From: Bacteroides reticulotermitis JCM 10512
GTDB taxonomy: Bacteria; Bacteroidota; Bacteroidia; Bacteroidales; Bacteroidaceae
Reading direction: 5' to 3'
DNA length: 64,000 bases
NCBI RefSeq assembly: GCF_000517545.1
Contig: NZ_BAIV01000008.1
Location: 112,199-176,198, forward strand
The notes under the pieces were generated by a model that was not told the DNA's origin, searched no databases, and worked only from the letters and a program-made list of their open reading frames with translations. Each line of letters begins with the position of its first letter. The stretch's first letter is position 1. The translations under genes and the position numbers were made by a program. Shown here piece by piece: positions 19,396 through 29,697 of the stretch.

Positions 19396-20515
19396 CCTAG
19401 TAACTCCGTTACTTTTGACCTGCCTGATGGTGATTGGGCTTCCGGCTTCTGCACAAGAACAGGTGCAAGAGCAAGTGCAAGTGACAGATACGGTAGCCAA
19501 AGCGCATCAGGAAAAAGAGACGGTTAATGTGAAAGAAATTGTATTCGGACACATTGGCGACTCATACGAATGGCATATCACAACGTGGGGTGAAACGCAT
19601 CTTACCATACCATTGCCTATCATCGTTTATAGTAGCACTACCGGTTGGCATACATTTCTCTCTTCTCGTTTGGCAGAGAATGGAGGCACTTATGAAGGGC
19701 TTTCTATCGCACCGGACGGAAGTAAATATGAAGGCAAATTGGTAGAATACAACGCAGCAGGTGAGCAAGTTCGCCCTTGGGATATATCCATAACGAAAGT
19801 AACCTTCGCCCTGATCTTTAATAGCATGTTGCTGTTGGTGATTGTGCTGGGTGTGTCACGTTGGTATCGCAAGCACTCACATGATTCAGTAACACCGGGT
19901 GGTTTTATCGGTTTCATGGAAATGTTTATCATGATGGTGAACGATGATATCATAAAGAGCTGTGCAGGACCGAACTATCGTAAGTTTGCTCCCTATTTGT
20001 TGACAGCGTTTTTCTTTATATTCATCAACAACCTGATGGGATTGATTCCATTCTTCCCCGGAGGAGCCAATGTTACGGGTAATATAGCCATTACGATGGT
20101 ACTTGCCATCTGTACGTTTCTGGCAGTTAACATTTTCGGAACCAAGCATTATTGGAAAGATGTATTCTGGCCGGATGTACCTTGGTGGTTGAAAGTTCCG
20201 ATCCCGATGATGCCGGTAATTGAACTCTTTGGTGTCTTTACAAAACCATTTGCTTTGATGATTCGTCTTTTTGCCAATATGTTGGCAGGGCATATGGCTA
20301 TGTTGGTACTGACTTGTTTGATCTTTATCTCTGCAAGTATGGGACCGGCACTGAATGGAACGCTCTCGGTAGCTTCTGTGGTATTCAATATCTTTATGAA
20401 TGCGCTTGAACTGCTTATAGCCTTTATTCAAGCCTACGTATTCACCATGCTTTCAGCCGTATTTATCGGTTTGGCGCAGGAGGGTGTGAAGGTTGAAACC
20501 GAAGAGAAAAAATAA
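19367..20515 (+). CDS. atpB: F1Fo ATP synthase subunit a
   Basis: Subunit a of the Fo proton channel, 382 residues. The essential arginine lies in FALMIRLFANMLAGHM, and the last helices carry NALELLIAFIQAYVFTMLSA. Compared with the E. coli protein (271) it has a long N-terminal extension that begins with a clear signal peptide (LLLTCLMVIGLPASAQ) and a Gln/Val-rich repeat (EQVQEQVQV), placing about 120 residues in the periplasm. This extension is usual in Bacteroidetes. The start at 19367 or the in-frame ATG four codons later both keep the signal peptide. Confidence 0.95.
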   Translation: MKIEMKQLRNLVTPLLLTCLMVIGLPASAQEQVQEQVQVTDTVAKAHQEKETVNVKEIVFGHIGDSYEWHITTWGETHLTIPLPIIVYSSTTGWHTFLSSRLAENGGTYEGLSIAPDGSKYEGKLVEYNAAGEQVRPWDISITKVTFALIFNSMLLLVIVLGVSRWYRKHSHDSVTPGGFIGFMEMFIMMVNDDIIKSCAGPNYRKFAPYLLTAFFFIFINNLMGLIPFFPGGANVTGNIAITMVLAICTFLAVNIFGTKHYWKDVFWPDVPWWLKVPIPMMPVIELFGVFTKPFALMIRLFANMLAGHMAMLVLTCLIFISASMGPALNGTLSVASVVFNIFMNALELLIAFIQAYVFTMLSAVFIGLAQEGVKVETEEKK

Positions 20516-20576
20516 GAGCGATTGTTAGTAAACGCAACGCGTAAATAAATAAACAAGAAAATATAAACCATTTTAA

Positions 20577-20846
<270 letters not shown>

Positions 20847-20858
20847 AAAAGAATAGTT

Positions 20859-21362
20859 ATGGGATTACTATTACCTGAAAGTGGTCTCCTTTTCTGGATG
20901 GTTCTCACATTCGGGGTTGTGTTTATAGTATTGGCAAAATACGGTTTCCCCATCATCGTTAAGATGGTGGAAGACCGTAAAGCCTATATTAACCAGTCCT
21001 TGGAAGTAGCCAAAGAAGCCAACGTCCAACTTTCCCGATTGAAGGAAGAAGGAGAGGCTCTTGTGATTGCTGCCAACAAGGAACAAGGACGAATCCTGAA
21101 AGAGGCCATGCAAGAACGTGATAAAATTGTTCAAGAGGCCCGTAAGAAAGCCGAAATATCTGCTCAGAAAGAGCTTGATGCGGTAAAACAACAAATTCAG
21201 ATTGAGAAGGAAGAAGCGATCCGCGACATTCGCCGCCAAGTAGCTCTTCTATCGGTTGACATTGCTGAAAAGGTACTTCGCAGTAACCTCAGCAATAAAG
21301 ATGCTCAAATGGGCATGATCGATCGAATGCTGGATGAAGTATTAACAAAGAATAGGAACTAA
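20859..21362 (+). CDS. atpF: F1Fo ATP synthase subunit b
   Basis: A 167-residue b subunit: one N-terminal membrane helix ([20 protein letters not shown]) followed by a long charged coiled coil (about 40-150) that forms the peripheral stalk. Starts 12 bp after atpE and ends 5 bp before atpH. Confidence 0.95.
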   Translation: MGLLLPESGLLFWMVLTFGVVFIVLAKYGFPIIVKMVEDRKAYINQSLEVAKEANVQLSRLKEEGEALVIAANKEQGRILKEAMQERDKIVQEARKKAEISAQKELDAVKQQIQIEKEEAIRDIRRQVALLSVDIAEKVLRSNLSNKDAQMGMIDRMLDEVLTKNRN

Positions 21363-21367
21363 GGAAA

Positions 21368-21928
21368 ATGGAAGTCGGAATACTCTCAATGCGGTATGCA
21401 AAAGCACTGATGGGATACGCGCAGGAAAAAGGCGTGGAAGATAAGCTCTATCAAGAGCTTGTCACATTGTCCGATAGCTTTCGTACCCAGCCTCGCTTGC
21501 GTGAAGCACTTGATAACCCTATACTCCCGGTGAAGGAAAAGCATCAGCTGCTTTGTACCGCCGCCAGTGGCAATAAAGCCCCTAGTGACACCTTTACCCG
21601 GTTTATAAATCTAGTGTTGGAGCATCGTCGGGAAGGATACCTACAGTTTATGGCGCTTATGTATCTGGATTTGTACCGGAACCTGAAGCACATTGGTGTA
21701 GGAAAGCTCACGACAGCAGTCCCGGTGGACGAAGCTACCGGAGAGCGTATCCGTACTACTGCCGCACGTATCCTGCATGCCGAAATCGAATTGAATACGG
21801 TGGTGGACCCATCCATAGAAGGTGGTTTCATTTTCGATATCAATGATTATAGGTTGGATGCCAGTATTGCTACGCAATTGAAGCGAGTAAAACAACAATT
21901 TATTGATAAGAATAGGAGAATTGTATAA
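21368..21928 (+). CDS. atpH: F1Fo ATP synthase subunit delta
   Basis: A 186-residue delta subunit, which joins the peripheral stalk to the top of F1. Characteristic segments: [18 protein letters not shown] at the N-terminus and the C-terminal [20 protein letters not shown] with a final QLKRVKQQF helix. Its stop shares a base with the atpA start (TAATG), so the two are translationally coupled. Confidence 0.95.
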   Translation: MEVGILSMRYAKALMGYAQEKGVEDKLYQELVTLSDSFRTQPRLREALDNPILPVKEKHQLLCTAASGNKAPSDTFTRFINLVLEHRREGYLQFMALMYLDLYRNLKHIGVGKLTTAVPVDEATGERIRTTAARILHAEIELNTVVDPSIEGGFIFDINDYRLDASIATQLKRVKQQFIDKNRRIV

Positions 21929-23511
21929 TGTCTGAGAATATAAAAGTTAGCGAAGTATCGGATATATTGCGCAAGCAACTTGAAGGAATCGATGCCAACG
22001 TACAGCTCGACGAAATTGGTACGGTGTTGCAAGTTAGCGACGGTGTAGTGCGTATCTACGGACTGCGGAATGCCGAGGCCAATGAATTGCTGGAATTTGA
22101 TAATGGTATCAAGGCCATCGTAATGAACCTTGAAGAGGATAATGTAGGTGCTGTGCTGTTAGGTCCGACCGATAAAATTAAAGAAGGCTTTACAGTAAAA
22201 AGAACCAAACTCATTGCTTCAATCCGTGTAGGTGAAGGAATGTTGGGACGTGTGATTGATCCGCTGGGAGAACCCCTAGACGGAAGAGGACTGATTGGAG
22301 GCGAACAATATGAAATGCCTTTGGAGCGTAAAGCACCCGGGGTAATCTACCGTCAGCCTGTGAATCAACCTTTGCAGACAGGACTCAAGGCAGTAGATGC
22401 CATGATCCCCATTGGTCGTGGACAGCGTGAGTTGATCATTGGTGACCGTCAGACCGGAAAGACTGCGATTGCGATTGATACGATTATCAATCAGCGTAGT
22501 AACTTCCTGGCAGGAGAACCCGTTTACTGTATTTATGTAGCCATTGGCCAGAAAGGATCTACAGTAGCTTCAATCGTAAACACACTTCGTGAGAACGGAG
22601 CCATGGATTATACGATTGTAGTAGCTGCAACAGCAGGTGATCCGGCTGCCTTGCAATATTATGCCCCGTTTGCCGGTGCTGCCATCGGTGAGTTCTTCCG
22701 CGATACCGGCCGTCACGCCCTCGTAGTTTATGATGACCTTTCCAAGCAGGCAGTAGCCTACCGTGAGGTATCCTTGATTCTACGTCGTCCGTCAGGCCGT
22801 GAAGCTTATCCGGGTGATATTTTCTACTTGCACTCCCGTCTGTTGGAACGTGCAGCTAAGATAATCAACCAGGAAGAAGTGGCTCGTGAGATGAACGATT
22901 TACCGGAAAGCTTGAAAGGTATCGTAAAAGGAGGAGGTTCTTTGACCGCTCTGCCTATCATCGAGACACAAGCCGGAGACGTTTCAGCGTATATCCCAAC
23001 CAACGTAATTTCAATTACCGACGGACAGATATTCCTCGAAACCGACCTCTTCAACCAAGGAGTTCGTCCCGCAATCAATGTGGGTATATCAGTTTCGCGT
23101 GTGGGTGGTAACGCACAAGTGAAAGCTATGAAGAAAGTTGCCGGAACCCTGAAGATTGACCAAGCCCAATTCCGTGAATTGGAAGCATTCTCTAAGTTTA
23201 GCAGTGACATGGATGCTGTAACTGCCTTGACAATTGACAAGGGACGTAAGAACTCTCTCTTATTAGTACAAGGACAATACCAGCCAATGTCTGTAGAGCA
23301 CCAAATTGCGACTCTATATTGCGGTACTCACGGTTTGCTGCGCGATGTTCCATTAGAGATGGTAGCAGACTTTGAGCGTAACTTCCTTGATGCGTTGCAA
23401 CGGAATCACCAAGAAGATGTGTTGGATGTATTGAAGACCGGTGTGATCAACGATGATGTAGCTAAGATTATCGAAGAGACGGCCAGCATGATCTCAAAGC
23501 AATACGTATAA
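21928..23511 (+). CDS. atpA: F1Fo ATP synthase subunit alpha
   Basis: Alpha subunit of F1, 527 residues, intact. The Walker A motif is [13 protein letters not shown] (about residue 172), and the arginine finger lies in the [16 protein letters not shown] region. Length is slightly over the E. coli protein (513). It follows atpH with overlap and precedes atpG by 73 bp. Confidence 0.97.
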   Translation: MSENIKVSEVSDILRKQLEGIDANVQLDEIGTVLQVSDGVVRIYGLRNAEANELLEFDNGIKAIVMNLEEDNVGAVLLGPTDKIKEGFTVKRTKLIASIRVGEGMLGRVIDPLGEPLDGRGLIGGEQYEMPLERKAPGVIYRQPVNQPLQTGLKAVDAMIPIGRGQRELIIGDRQTGKTAIAIDTIINQRSNFLAGEPVYCIYVAIGQKGSTVASIVNTLRENGAMDYTIVVAATAGDPAALQYYAPFAGAAIGEFFRDTGRHALVVYDDLSKQAVAYREVSLILRRPSGREAYPGDIFYLHSRLLERAAKIINQEEVAREMNDLPESLKGIVKGGGSLTALPIIETQAGDVSAYIPTNVISITDGQIFLETDLFNQGVRPAINVGISVSRVGGNAQVKAMKKVAGTLKIDQAQFRELEAFSKFSSDMDAVTALTIDKGRKNSLLLVQGQYQPMSVEHQIATLYCGTHGLLRDVPLEMVADFERNFLDALQRNHQEDVLDVLKTGVINDDVAKIIEETASMISKQYV

Positions 23512-23584
23512 TAATTTTGGATGATGGGCATTTGGGGCTTTCAAGCGTTAATCGTTCATCATTCATAACTTAAAATCAATTGTC

Positions 23585-24468
23585 ATGGCTTCACTGAAAG
23601 AAGTAAAAACCAGAATAAATTCGGTAAAAAGTACCCGAAAAATCACTTCAGCAATGAAGATGGTGGCTTCTGCCAAATTACATAAGGCACAAGGAGCCAT
23701 CGAAAACATGCTACCCTATCAGAAGAAGTTGAACAAGATACTTTCTAACTTCTTAAGTGCTGATCTATCGGTAGAATCTCCTTTTGTGAAAGAACGAGAA
23801 GTTAAGCGCGTAGCATTGTGGCTTTTTCTTCGAATACATCACTTTGTGGTGCTTACAATGCCAATGTCATAAAGAAGACCGTTCAGACTATCAATGAATA
23901 CAGTTCGTTGGGTAAAGAGAACGTCTTAGTGTTCCCGATTGGTAAGAAAGTAGAAGAAGCTGTCAAACGTGCCGGATTTCAAGCACATGCAACTTACCAA
24001 AGCCTGGCTGACAAACCGACTTACCAGGAAGCATTTGCCTTGGCTCGTCGCTTGATGGATATGTATATATCCGAAGAGATAGACCGCGTAGAACTTATTT
24101 TCCATCACTTCAGGTCAATGGGCGTACAGACCTTGATTCATGAAACATATCTACCAATTGACCTCACAGCTACTGTTGATGAGATTGATCAGAAAGAGGT
24201 AGAACATGCGATCGTGAATGACTACATCATAGAGCCTAATGCCGAACAACTCATTGCCGATTTGATACCGACTGTGCTGAGCCAAAAGCTTTTCACGGCG
24301 GCAATCGACTCAAATGCTTCTGAACACGCTGCCCGAACCTTGGCTATGCAAGTAGCTACGGATAATGCGGATGAACTGATCGAAGATTTGACGAAGCAAT
24401 ATAATAAGTCACGCCAGCAAGCTATTACCAACGAATTACTGGATATTGTCGGTGGTTCGATGAAGTAA
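23585..24468 (+). CDS. atpG: F1Fo ATP synthase subunit gamma (one base missing)
   Basis: The rotary shaft of F1. Both ends are typical: [20 protein letters not shown] at the N-terminus and [17 protein letters not shown] at the C-terminus. The frame breaks at 23818: GCATTGTGGCT must be GCATTGGTGGCT to read [17 protein letters not shown], the conserved core segment. Restoring the G gives 294 residues, the normal length. Last gene of the operon; a strong hairpin follows at 24496. Confidence 0.95.
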
Positions 24469-24495
24469 ACTGATAGACGTAGATAACAACTACTC

Positions 24496-24541
24496 ACTCT
24501 CCGGGTTGATACGCATTAACGTACGAATCCGGGGAGTTTGC
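24496..24541. terminator. Bidirectional terminator between atpG and the reductase gene
   Basis: ACTCTCCGGGTT (24496-24507) pairs with AATCCGGGGAGT (24526-24537) over 12 bp including G-T pairs, followed by TTTG on the plus strand. It stands between the convergent ends of atpG and the minus-strand reductase gene. Confidence 0.75.
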
Positions 24542-24600
24542 TTTTCAGCTGTCAGACGACAGCACTAGGCCGTAAACAACTCACGCAAATTCTTTCGGAT

Positions 24601-25518
24601 TTATACCTTCGGACGATTCAATTCACCGATTATTTGTTTGATACCCGCTTCCATCGAACGCGGAGAGTACCCCAACAGGCTTTGAGCCTTTTCAATGCTC
24701 ATTCCGCTAAAGCGAGGGCGAGGGGTTGCCTCATTCATCTCGTCTGTTGTGACCGACTGAATCAGCGATTGATCAGCTCCCATCGATTGGGCAACCAGCA
24801 AAGCAACCTCCGCAATCGACAGACAGTCGTTGCCACAGATATGGAAGATTCCGTTTGCATTGCTTTCCACTAACAGCGATACCCCTTGAGATACATCTTC
24901 CACATGCGTGGGTGTACGCCACTGATCAGCCACTACCCGGATTTCTTTCCCTTCCTGCAGACGCTTTATTACCAGCTCCACAATGTTACCATGTTGTCCC
25001 GGTAAGGTCTTCCCATACACAATGGCCACCCGGACAATCGCATAATTGCTACAGATACCGGCTACCTTTTCTTCACCTTTCCATTTGGTAGATCCATAAT
25101 AGTTAACCGGGGCAGGCGTGTGTGCTTCGGTATAGAGTTGCATAGCTTCCCCATCGAAAACGAAGTCAGTAGAAAGATGTATGAAACGACTGCCGTATGC
25201 TTCGCAGAGATGAGCCAACTGTTCTACGGCCGTAACATTCATTTGATAAGCTTCTTCCCGGTGCAGTTCGCAGTAGTCGGGTACGGATAAGGCGGAGTTA
25301 TTGATAACGACATCCGGACGAATCGCTTCGAACAGCTGCCGGGTAGTTGCGAAGTCCCGTATATCCGTCTCAATGAAACGGTAATTGGCTGCATTCGCTG
25401 GCTGCACATCCGCATGTAGCGAACTTCCGGTTACTTTATATTTTGATTGCTGGGATAGATCATTCAGTATCTGCCGTCCGGTAAATCCATTGACACCGAT
25501 TATCAAGATGTCTTTCAT
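24601..25518 (-). CDS. RmlD-like NAD(P)-dependent sugar reductase
   Basis: A 305-residue short-chain dehydrogenase of the extended type, closest in pattern to dTDP-4-dehydrorhamnose reductase. It has the glycine-rich cofactor motif near the N-terminus (IGVNGFTGRQIL), the STDFVFDG segment and the Y-x3-K catalytic pair (YYGSTKWKGEE). The usual rml neighbours (rmlA, B, C) are missing, so the true substrate could differ; some stand-alone members are annotated only as SDR oxidoreductases. A terminator-ended small RNA is predicted 57 bp upstream on the same strand, so this gene may be expressed by read-through of that terminator. Confidence 0.82.
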   Translation of the reverse strand: MKDILIIGVNGFTGRQILNDLSQQSKYKVTGSSLHADVQPANAANYRFIETDIRDFATTRQLFEAIRPDVVINNSALSVPDYCELHREEAYQMNVTAVEQLAHLCEAYGSRFIHLSTDFVFDGEAMQLYTEAHTPAPVNYYGSTKWKGEEKVAGICSNYAIVRVAIVYGKTLPGQHGNIVELVIKRLQEGKEIRVVADQWRTPTHVEDVSQGVSLLVESNANGIFHICGNDCLSIAEVALLVAQSMGADQSLIQSVTTDEMNEATPRPRFSGMSIEKAQSLLGYSPRSMEAGIKQIIGELNRPKV

Positions 25519-25574
25519 AAGGCTCTATTTTTAAACAAAGATAGTCAATTGAGTGGAGGGTTGAAACGTATGGG

Positions 25575-25640
25575 CAAAAAAAAAGGAGCAACGCCTTGCT
25601 CCAACCTTTGTTAACCTTAAATCTAATACTATGAAAAACA
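25575..25640 (-). ncRNA. Candidate small RNA or attenuated leader
   Basis: On the minus strand a full promoter (25646-25676) is followed by about 40 nt of conserved-looking sequence (CATAGTATTAGATTTAAGGT) and then a perfect 7-bp hairpin (GGAGCAA-GGCG-TTGCTCC, 25585-25602) with nine U residues (25576-25584). That is a complete transcription unit of about 65 nt with no start codon in it. I recall near-identical intergenic copies in many Bacteroides genomes, which suggests a small-RNA family, but I cannot search. It could alternatively be a leader that attenuates the reductase gene downstream. Confidence 0.6.
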
Positions 25641-25645
25641 CAGTA

Positions 25646-25676
25646 CAAAGATACGGGCTTTTGCGACATTTGCAAA
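25646..25676 (-). promoter_or_regulatory. Promoter of the candidate small RNA
   Basis: Minus-strand TTTG (25673-25676) and TATCTTTG (25646-25653) are 19 bp apart, an exact match to the Bacteroidetes promoter layout. Predicted start of transcription is close to 25640. Confidence 0.75.
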
Positions 25677-25925
25677 CTATCCAAAGGGAAAAGTGTGTTT
25701 TATAACATAGATTAAGATTTGGAGTATCCAATTCTATCTATATTAAGGCTTCTTGCTCACTTAATTGATGTCGTATGCCGCGTTTGGGTTTCCTTTATTG
25801 GGCAAAAGCAACCGAGAACTACCTTTATGAAGCAAGTAAAAAGCTTTTTTGCAGCGGTTTGCGATAAACTCAAGCAAACTATTCTTATATTTGTTTTTTA
25901 GAAGAAACAAATTACATGAACGAGT

Positions 25926-26938
25926 ATGAAAGCATTATTCATTGGAGGAACAGGTACTATTAGTACAGACGTCGTTGCGTTGGCCTTGGCAAGAGGGTGG
26001 GAGATAACTTTGCTAAACCGGGGAACGAAGAAGATGCCAGCAGGAGTGCGTAGCATCATTGCCGATATTCAGGATGAAAAAGCTGTTGCCGATGCGATAG
26101 CAGCCGATCATTTTGATGTTGTAGCCCAGTTCATCGGGTATACGGCCGCAGATGTAGAGAGAGACATCCGTCTGTTTCGTCAGAAGACCAAGCAATACAT
26201 TTATATAAGTAGCGCCTCTGCTTACCAGAAGCCTTCGGCAGATCATCGAATCACAGAGAGCACCCCTTTGACAAATCCCTATTGGCAATACTCCCGGCAC
26301 AAGATCGCGCTGAAGAGGTGCTTATGGAGGCTTATCGCATGGAAGGGTTCCCAGTTACCATCGTACGCCCGAGCCATACTTACAACGGGACGAAAGCACT
26401 CGTGAACCTGCATGGAAACAATGGAAACTGGCAGGTGCTTCAGCGTATACTGGATGGAAAGCCGGTAATCATTCCCGGTGACGGCTCCTCGCTGTGGACA
26501 TTGACGCATTCCAAAGATTTTGCCAAGGGATACGTCGGGCTGATGGCCAATCCGCATGCAATTGGGCATGCTTTTCATATTACCAGTGATGAGAGTATGA
26601 CGTGGAATCAGATTTACGAAGTCATCGCCGATGCATTGGGCAAACCTTTAAACGCTTTGTATGTTGCCTCTCAGTTCTTGGCCAGACATCAGGGGAAATA
26701 TGATTTCATGGGCGAACTACTCGGTGATAAAGCGGTTACCGCAGTCTTCGATAATTCAAAGATTAAGCGGTTGGTGCCGGATTTTGTATGCCATGTCTCC
26801 ATGGCCGACGGATTGAGACAGTCGGTGGAGTATATGTTGACCCACTCGGTAACGCAAACTCCGGACCTCGAGTTTGACGCGTGGTGCGATCGTATCGTCC
26901 GTTCCCAATTGGCGGCAGACCGTGCGATGAATCAGTAG
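25926..26938 (+). CDS. NAD-dependent epimerase/dehydratase family protein (one base missing)
   Basis: An extended SDR protein of 337 residues after correction. The N-terminus has a cofactor motif IGGTGTISTDVV, and the middle IYISSASAYQKP is the usual SS-x-Y region. The frame breaks at 26308: AAGATCGCGCTG must be AAGATCGCCGCTG to read Y-S-R-H-K-I-A-A-E-E-V-L-M, which restores the helix after the active site and leads into VTIVRPSHTY. The family contains epimerases, dehydratases and reductases, so no exact reaction is given. A TATATTTG box stands at 25886-25893. The 3' end overlaps the convergent next gene by 7 bp. Confidence 0.82.
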
Positions 26939-27465
26939 GGGGCATGCCGCCCTTGCTGCACTTCAAAGCGAATACCAAAAGCACCGTTAGACGATTTCAG
27001 TTCAAAGGCTCCCCGGAAGTTGTTCCTTTCCCACGGCATAGCACTGCGGTTAGGCACTCTCCAACCCTTCTCGTCATAATCGCCGTAGGTATTAATTCGC
27101 ATACCGTTCTTCAGTTTGAAGCTACCCATCTGCATAAACTGAGCCGATGAGTCAAATCCCCAGCTATACCCCGGACTGTAGAACCCGGAAGTAGAAAAGG
27201 CGTTTGAGAACCCCTGCGTATATATAGCATCGGTATTGAAGCGAAAGATCTGATTGTAATCTTTCGTCGCATTCGGCATATCCAATTTCAATTCGGGCAA
27301 TTGGGGAGGCTTTACATTCATCAATCCCATGTCCAACAAGAAGCCGCCAATCTCTTTGATATTGACGTCGGGAGTCTGGCGAATGTTATCGGAAGGAATT
27401 TCAGACTGTGCATTCGCAAAGGTACTGGCAAGTACCAGCAAAAGGTATAGAAACAGTTTCTTCAT
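26932..27465 (-). CDS. Secreted/envelope protein of unknown function
   Basis: A 177-residue protein with a clear signal peptide (LFLYLLLVLASTFANAQ). I start at 27465; an open stretch of 32 codons upstream would bury the signal. The mature part is rich in Gly, Phe and Tyr (GFSNAFSTSGFYSPGYSWGF) and ends with an RFEVQQGRHAPY tail, fitting a small beta-rich envelope protein of a type common in Bacteroides. No named family recognised. The gene converges on the epimerase gene. Confidence 0.7.
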   Translation of the reverse strand: MKKLFLYLLLVLASTFANAQSEIPSDNIRQTPDVNIKEIGGFLLDMGLMNVKPPQLPELKLDMPNATKDYNQIFRFNTDAIYTQGFSNAFSTSGFYSPGYSWGFDSSAQFMQMGSFKLKNGMRINTYGDYDEKGWRVPNRSAMPWERNNFRGAFELKSSNGAFGIRFEVQQGRHAPY

Positions 27466-27776
27466 CTTTGCAAAGGTTTGTTGCGTACAAATATAGAAAT
27501 AAAAATGAGATAACCGGCTATAAACCACTCGATGTTCGAATGTAATTATAGAGAAAGACACTGTATGTCTCTAACGAATTAATACCCTTTCCGTAAGAAT
27601 CACTTTTATATACGTATCCCTTCTCAATCACCTCTTTGCATGAAGATCACCAAACTCAGCGAATAAAGTGATAAATAGCCTATTTTAGCGCTTTTTTGAG
27701 ATCGAATCCTTTTTAGTACGAAGCAATTTGCTAATTTTGTGGTTTGAAAACAAAACCCTACTAATTCTTTTTCTTT

Positions 27777-29444
27777 ATGAAGTCAGACATCGAAATAGCA
27801 CGCAGTGTAGAACTGAAAAAAATCAAAGAAGTAGCCCAGAGTATCGGGATGCCGTACGAGGAAATCGAGAACTATGGTCGGTATATCGCAAAAGTCCCCG
27901 AAGACCTGCTTGATGAAGAGAAGCTGAAAAAGAGTAAGCTTATATTAGTTACTGCTATTACAGCCACTAAAGCCGGAATCGGCAAAACGACCGTTTCCAT
28001 CGGTTTGGCGTTGGGACTTAATAAAATCGGTAAAAAGGCCATTGTCGCTCTTCGTGAGCCTTCGCTTGGTCCCTGTTTCGGGATGAAAGGAGGAGCGGCC
28101 GGAGGCGGATATGCCCAAGTACTCCCCATGGAGAAAATCAACTTGCACTTTACCGGAGACTTCCATGCCATAACTTCCGCGCATAACATGATTGCCGCGC
28201 TGTTGGACAACTACCTGTATCAGAATCAGTCGAAAGGCTTTGGTTTGAAAGAAATATTATGGCGTCGGGTGATCGACGTAAACGACCGTTCATTGCGTAG
28301 CATTGTGGTCGGATTAGGTCCCAAGAGCAATGGAATCACGCAAGAATCCGGTTTCGACATCACGCCTGCATCGGAAATAATGGCAATCCTTTGTCTGTCT
28401 AAAGATAATGTAGACCTACGTCGACGCATCGAGAATATCCTTTTAGGCTTCACCTACGACGATAAGCCATTCACGGTGAAAGACCTCGGTGTGGCAGGAG
28501 CAATCACCGTGCTGTTGAAAGACGCCATCCATCCCAACCTTGTTCAGACTACCGAAAATACGCCGGCCTTTGTTCACGGAGGCCCGTTTGCCAATATTGC
28601 CCATGGATGTAATTCGATTCTGGCTACCAAGATGGCCATGACCTATGGAGATTATGTGGTAACGGAAGCCGGATTCGGTGCCGACCTCGGAGCGGAGAAA
28701 TTCTATAACATCAAGTGTCGTAAGAGCGGCCTGCAACCTTGCCTGACTGTAATTGTTGCTACCGCACAAGGCTTGAAGATGCACGGAGGAGTTAGTCTCG
28801 ACCGGATTGCCGAACCCAACATGGAGGGGTTGAGTGAAGGGCTTCGTAACCTCGATAAGCACATCCGCAACCTCCGTTCGTTCGGGCAGACCGTAATTGT
28901 TGCGTTCAACCGTTTCGCGACCGATACCGACGAAGAGATGGAGCTGCTACGCGAACACTGTGCGGAGTTAGGTGTAGGCTTTACCATCAACAGCGCCTTT
29001 GCCGAAGGAGGCGAAGGAGCCGTAGACATGGCTCGCCTGGTGGTAGATACCATCGAGAAGCAGCCGTCTAAACCTTTGCACTTCACTTATAAAGAAGAAG
29101 ACAGCGTACAACAAAAGATCGAGAAAGTAGCTTCTCAGATTTATGGAGCCAGTGTGATTACGTATAGCAGTATAGCTCGTAACCGCATTAAACTCATCGA
29201 GAAGATGGGTATTACCCATTATCCGATTTGCATTGCCAAGACGCAGTATTCCTTCTCTGCCGATCCGAAGATTTACGGTGCGGTGGATAATTTTGAGTTC
29301 CACATCAAAGACATTGTGATCAATAACGGTGCTGAGATGATTGTTGCCATTGCCGGTGAGATACTCCGTATGCCGGGACTACCGAAAGATCCTCAAGCGT
29401 TGCATATCGATATTGTAGACGGAGAAATTGAAGGACTGAGTTAA
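27777..29444 (+). CDS. fhs: Formate--tetrahydrofolate ligase
   Basis: Fhs joins formate to THF with ATP, giving 10-formyl-THF for purine and one-carbon metabolism. 555 residues, normal for the family. The P-loop ([18 protein letters not shown]), the [19 protein letters not shown] segment and the [20 protein letters not shown] segment are highly conserved in Fhs. Single gene with a TAATTTTG -7 box at 27732-27739 and a strong terminator at 29494. Together with purT and glyA in this window it covers much of formate and one-carbon use. Confidence 0.97.
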   Translation: MKSDIEIARSVELKKIKEVAQSIGMPYEEIENYGRYIAKVPEDLLDEEKLKKSKLILVTAITATKAGIGKTTVSIGLALGLNKIGKKAIVALREPSLGPCFGMKGGAAGGGYAQVLPMEKINLHFTGDFHAITSAHNMIAALLDNYLYQNQSKGFGLKEILWRRVIDVNDRSLRSIVVGLGPKSNGITQESGFDITPASEIMAILCLSKDNVDLRRRIENILLGFTYDDKPFTVKDLGVAGAITVLLKDAIHPNLVQTTENTPAFVHGGPFANIAHGCNSILATKMAMTYGDYVVTEAGFGADLGAEKFYNIKCRKSGLQPCLTVIVATAQGLKMHGGVSLDRIAEPNMEGLSEGLRNLDKHIRNLRSFGQTVIVAFNRFATDTDEEMELLREHCAELGVGFTINSAFAEGGEGAVDMARLVVDTIEKQPSKPLHFTYKEEDSVQQKIEKVASQIYGASVITYSSIARNRIKLIEKMGITHYPICIAKTQYSFSADPKIYGAVDNFEFHIKDIVINNGAEMIVAIAGEILRMPGLPKDPQALHIDIVDGEIEGLS

Positions 29445-29493
29445 AGAACATATCTTACAAGAATATAAGGTCTCTTTGAGATCTTTTTGATAG

Positions 29494-29554
29494 AAGGCTC
29501 TCTTATTTGTAAATTTTCCATTGCTGGAGGATGATTCAAATAAGGGAGCCTTTT
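29494..29554 (+). terminator. fhs terminator
   Basis: AAGGCTCTCTTATTTG pairs with CAAATAAGGGAGCCTT (14-16 bp, one G-T pair) across a 27-nt loop, followed by TTTTATGT. It lies 50 bp past the fhs stop codon. Confidence 0.8.
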
Positions 29555-29697
29555 ATGTGTAATAACACGATATCATCTAGTCTATCATCAAACTCGCATA
29601 CCTACTTATAGGTATTTTGCTGTTGAATAGTTGAAATGTAAACAATAAATTTCTGTAATTAAATAATGCTTGCTATTTTTGGCTAAATTTAATACTG

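Noticed and set aside
24601..25518. A dTDP-rhamnose synthesis locus
   Set aside because: Only an RmlD-like gene is present; rmlA, rmlB and rmlC are not in the neighbourhood.
25631..25705. A 24-codon plus-strand ORF starting MKNTVQRYG
   Set aside because: It lies exactly over the minus-strand promoter and RNA start; conservation there is better explained by the promoter and small RNA.
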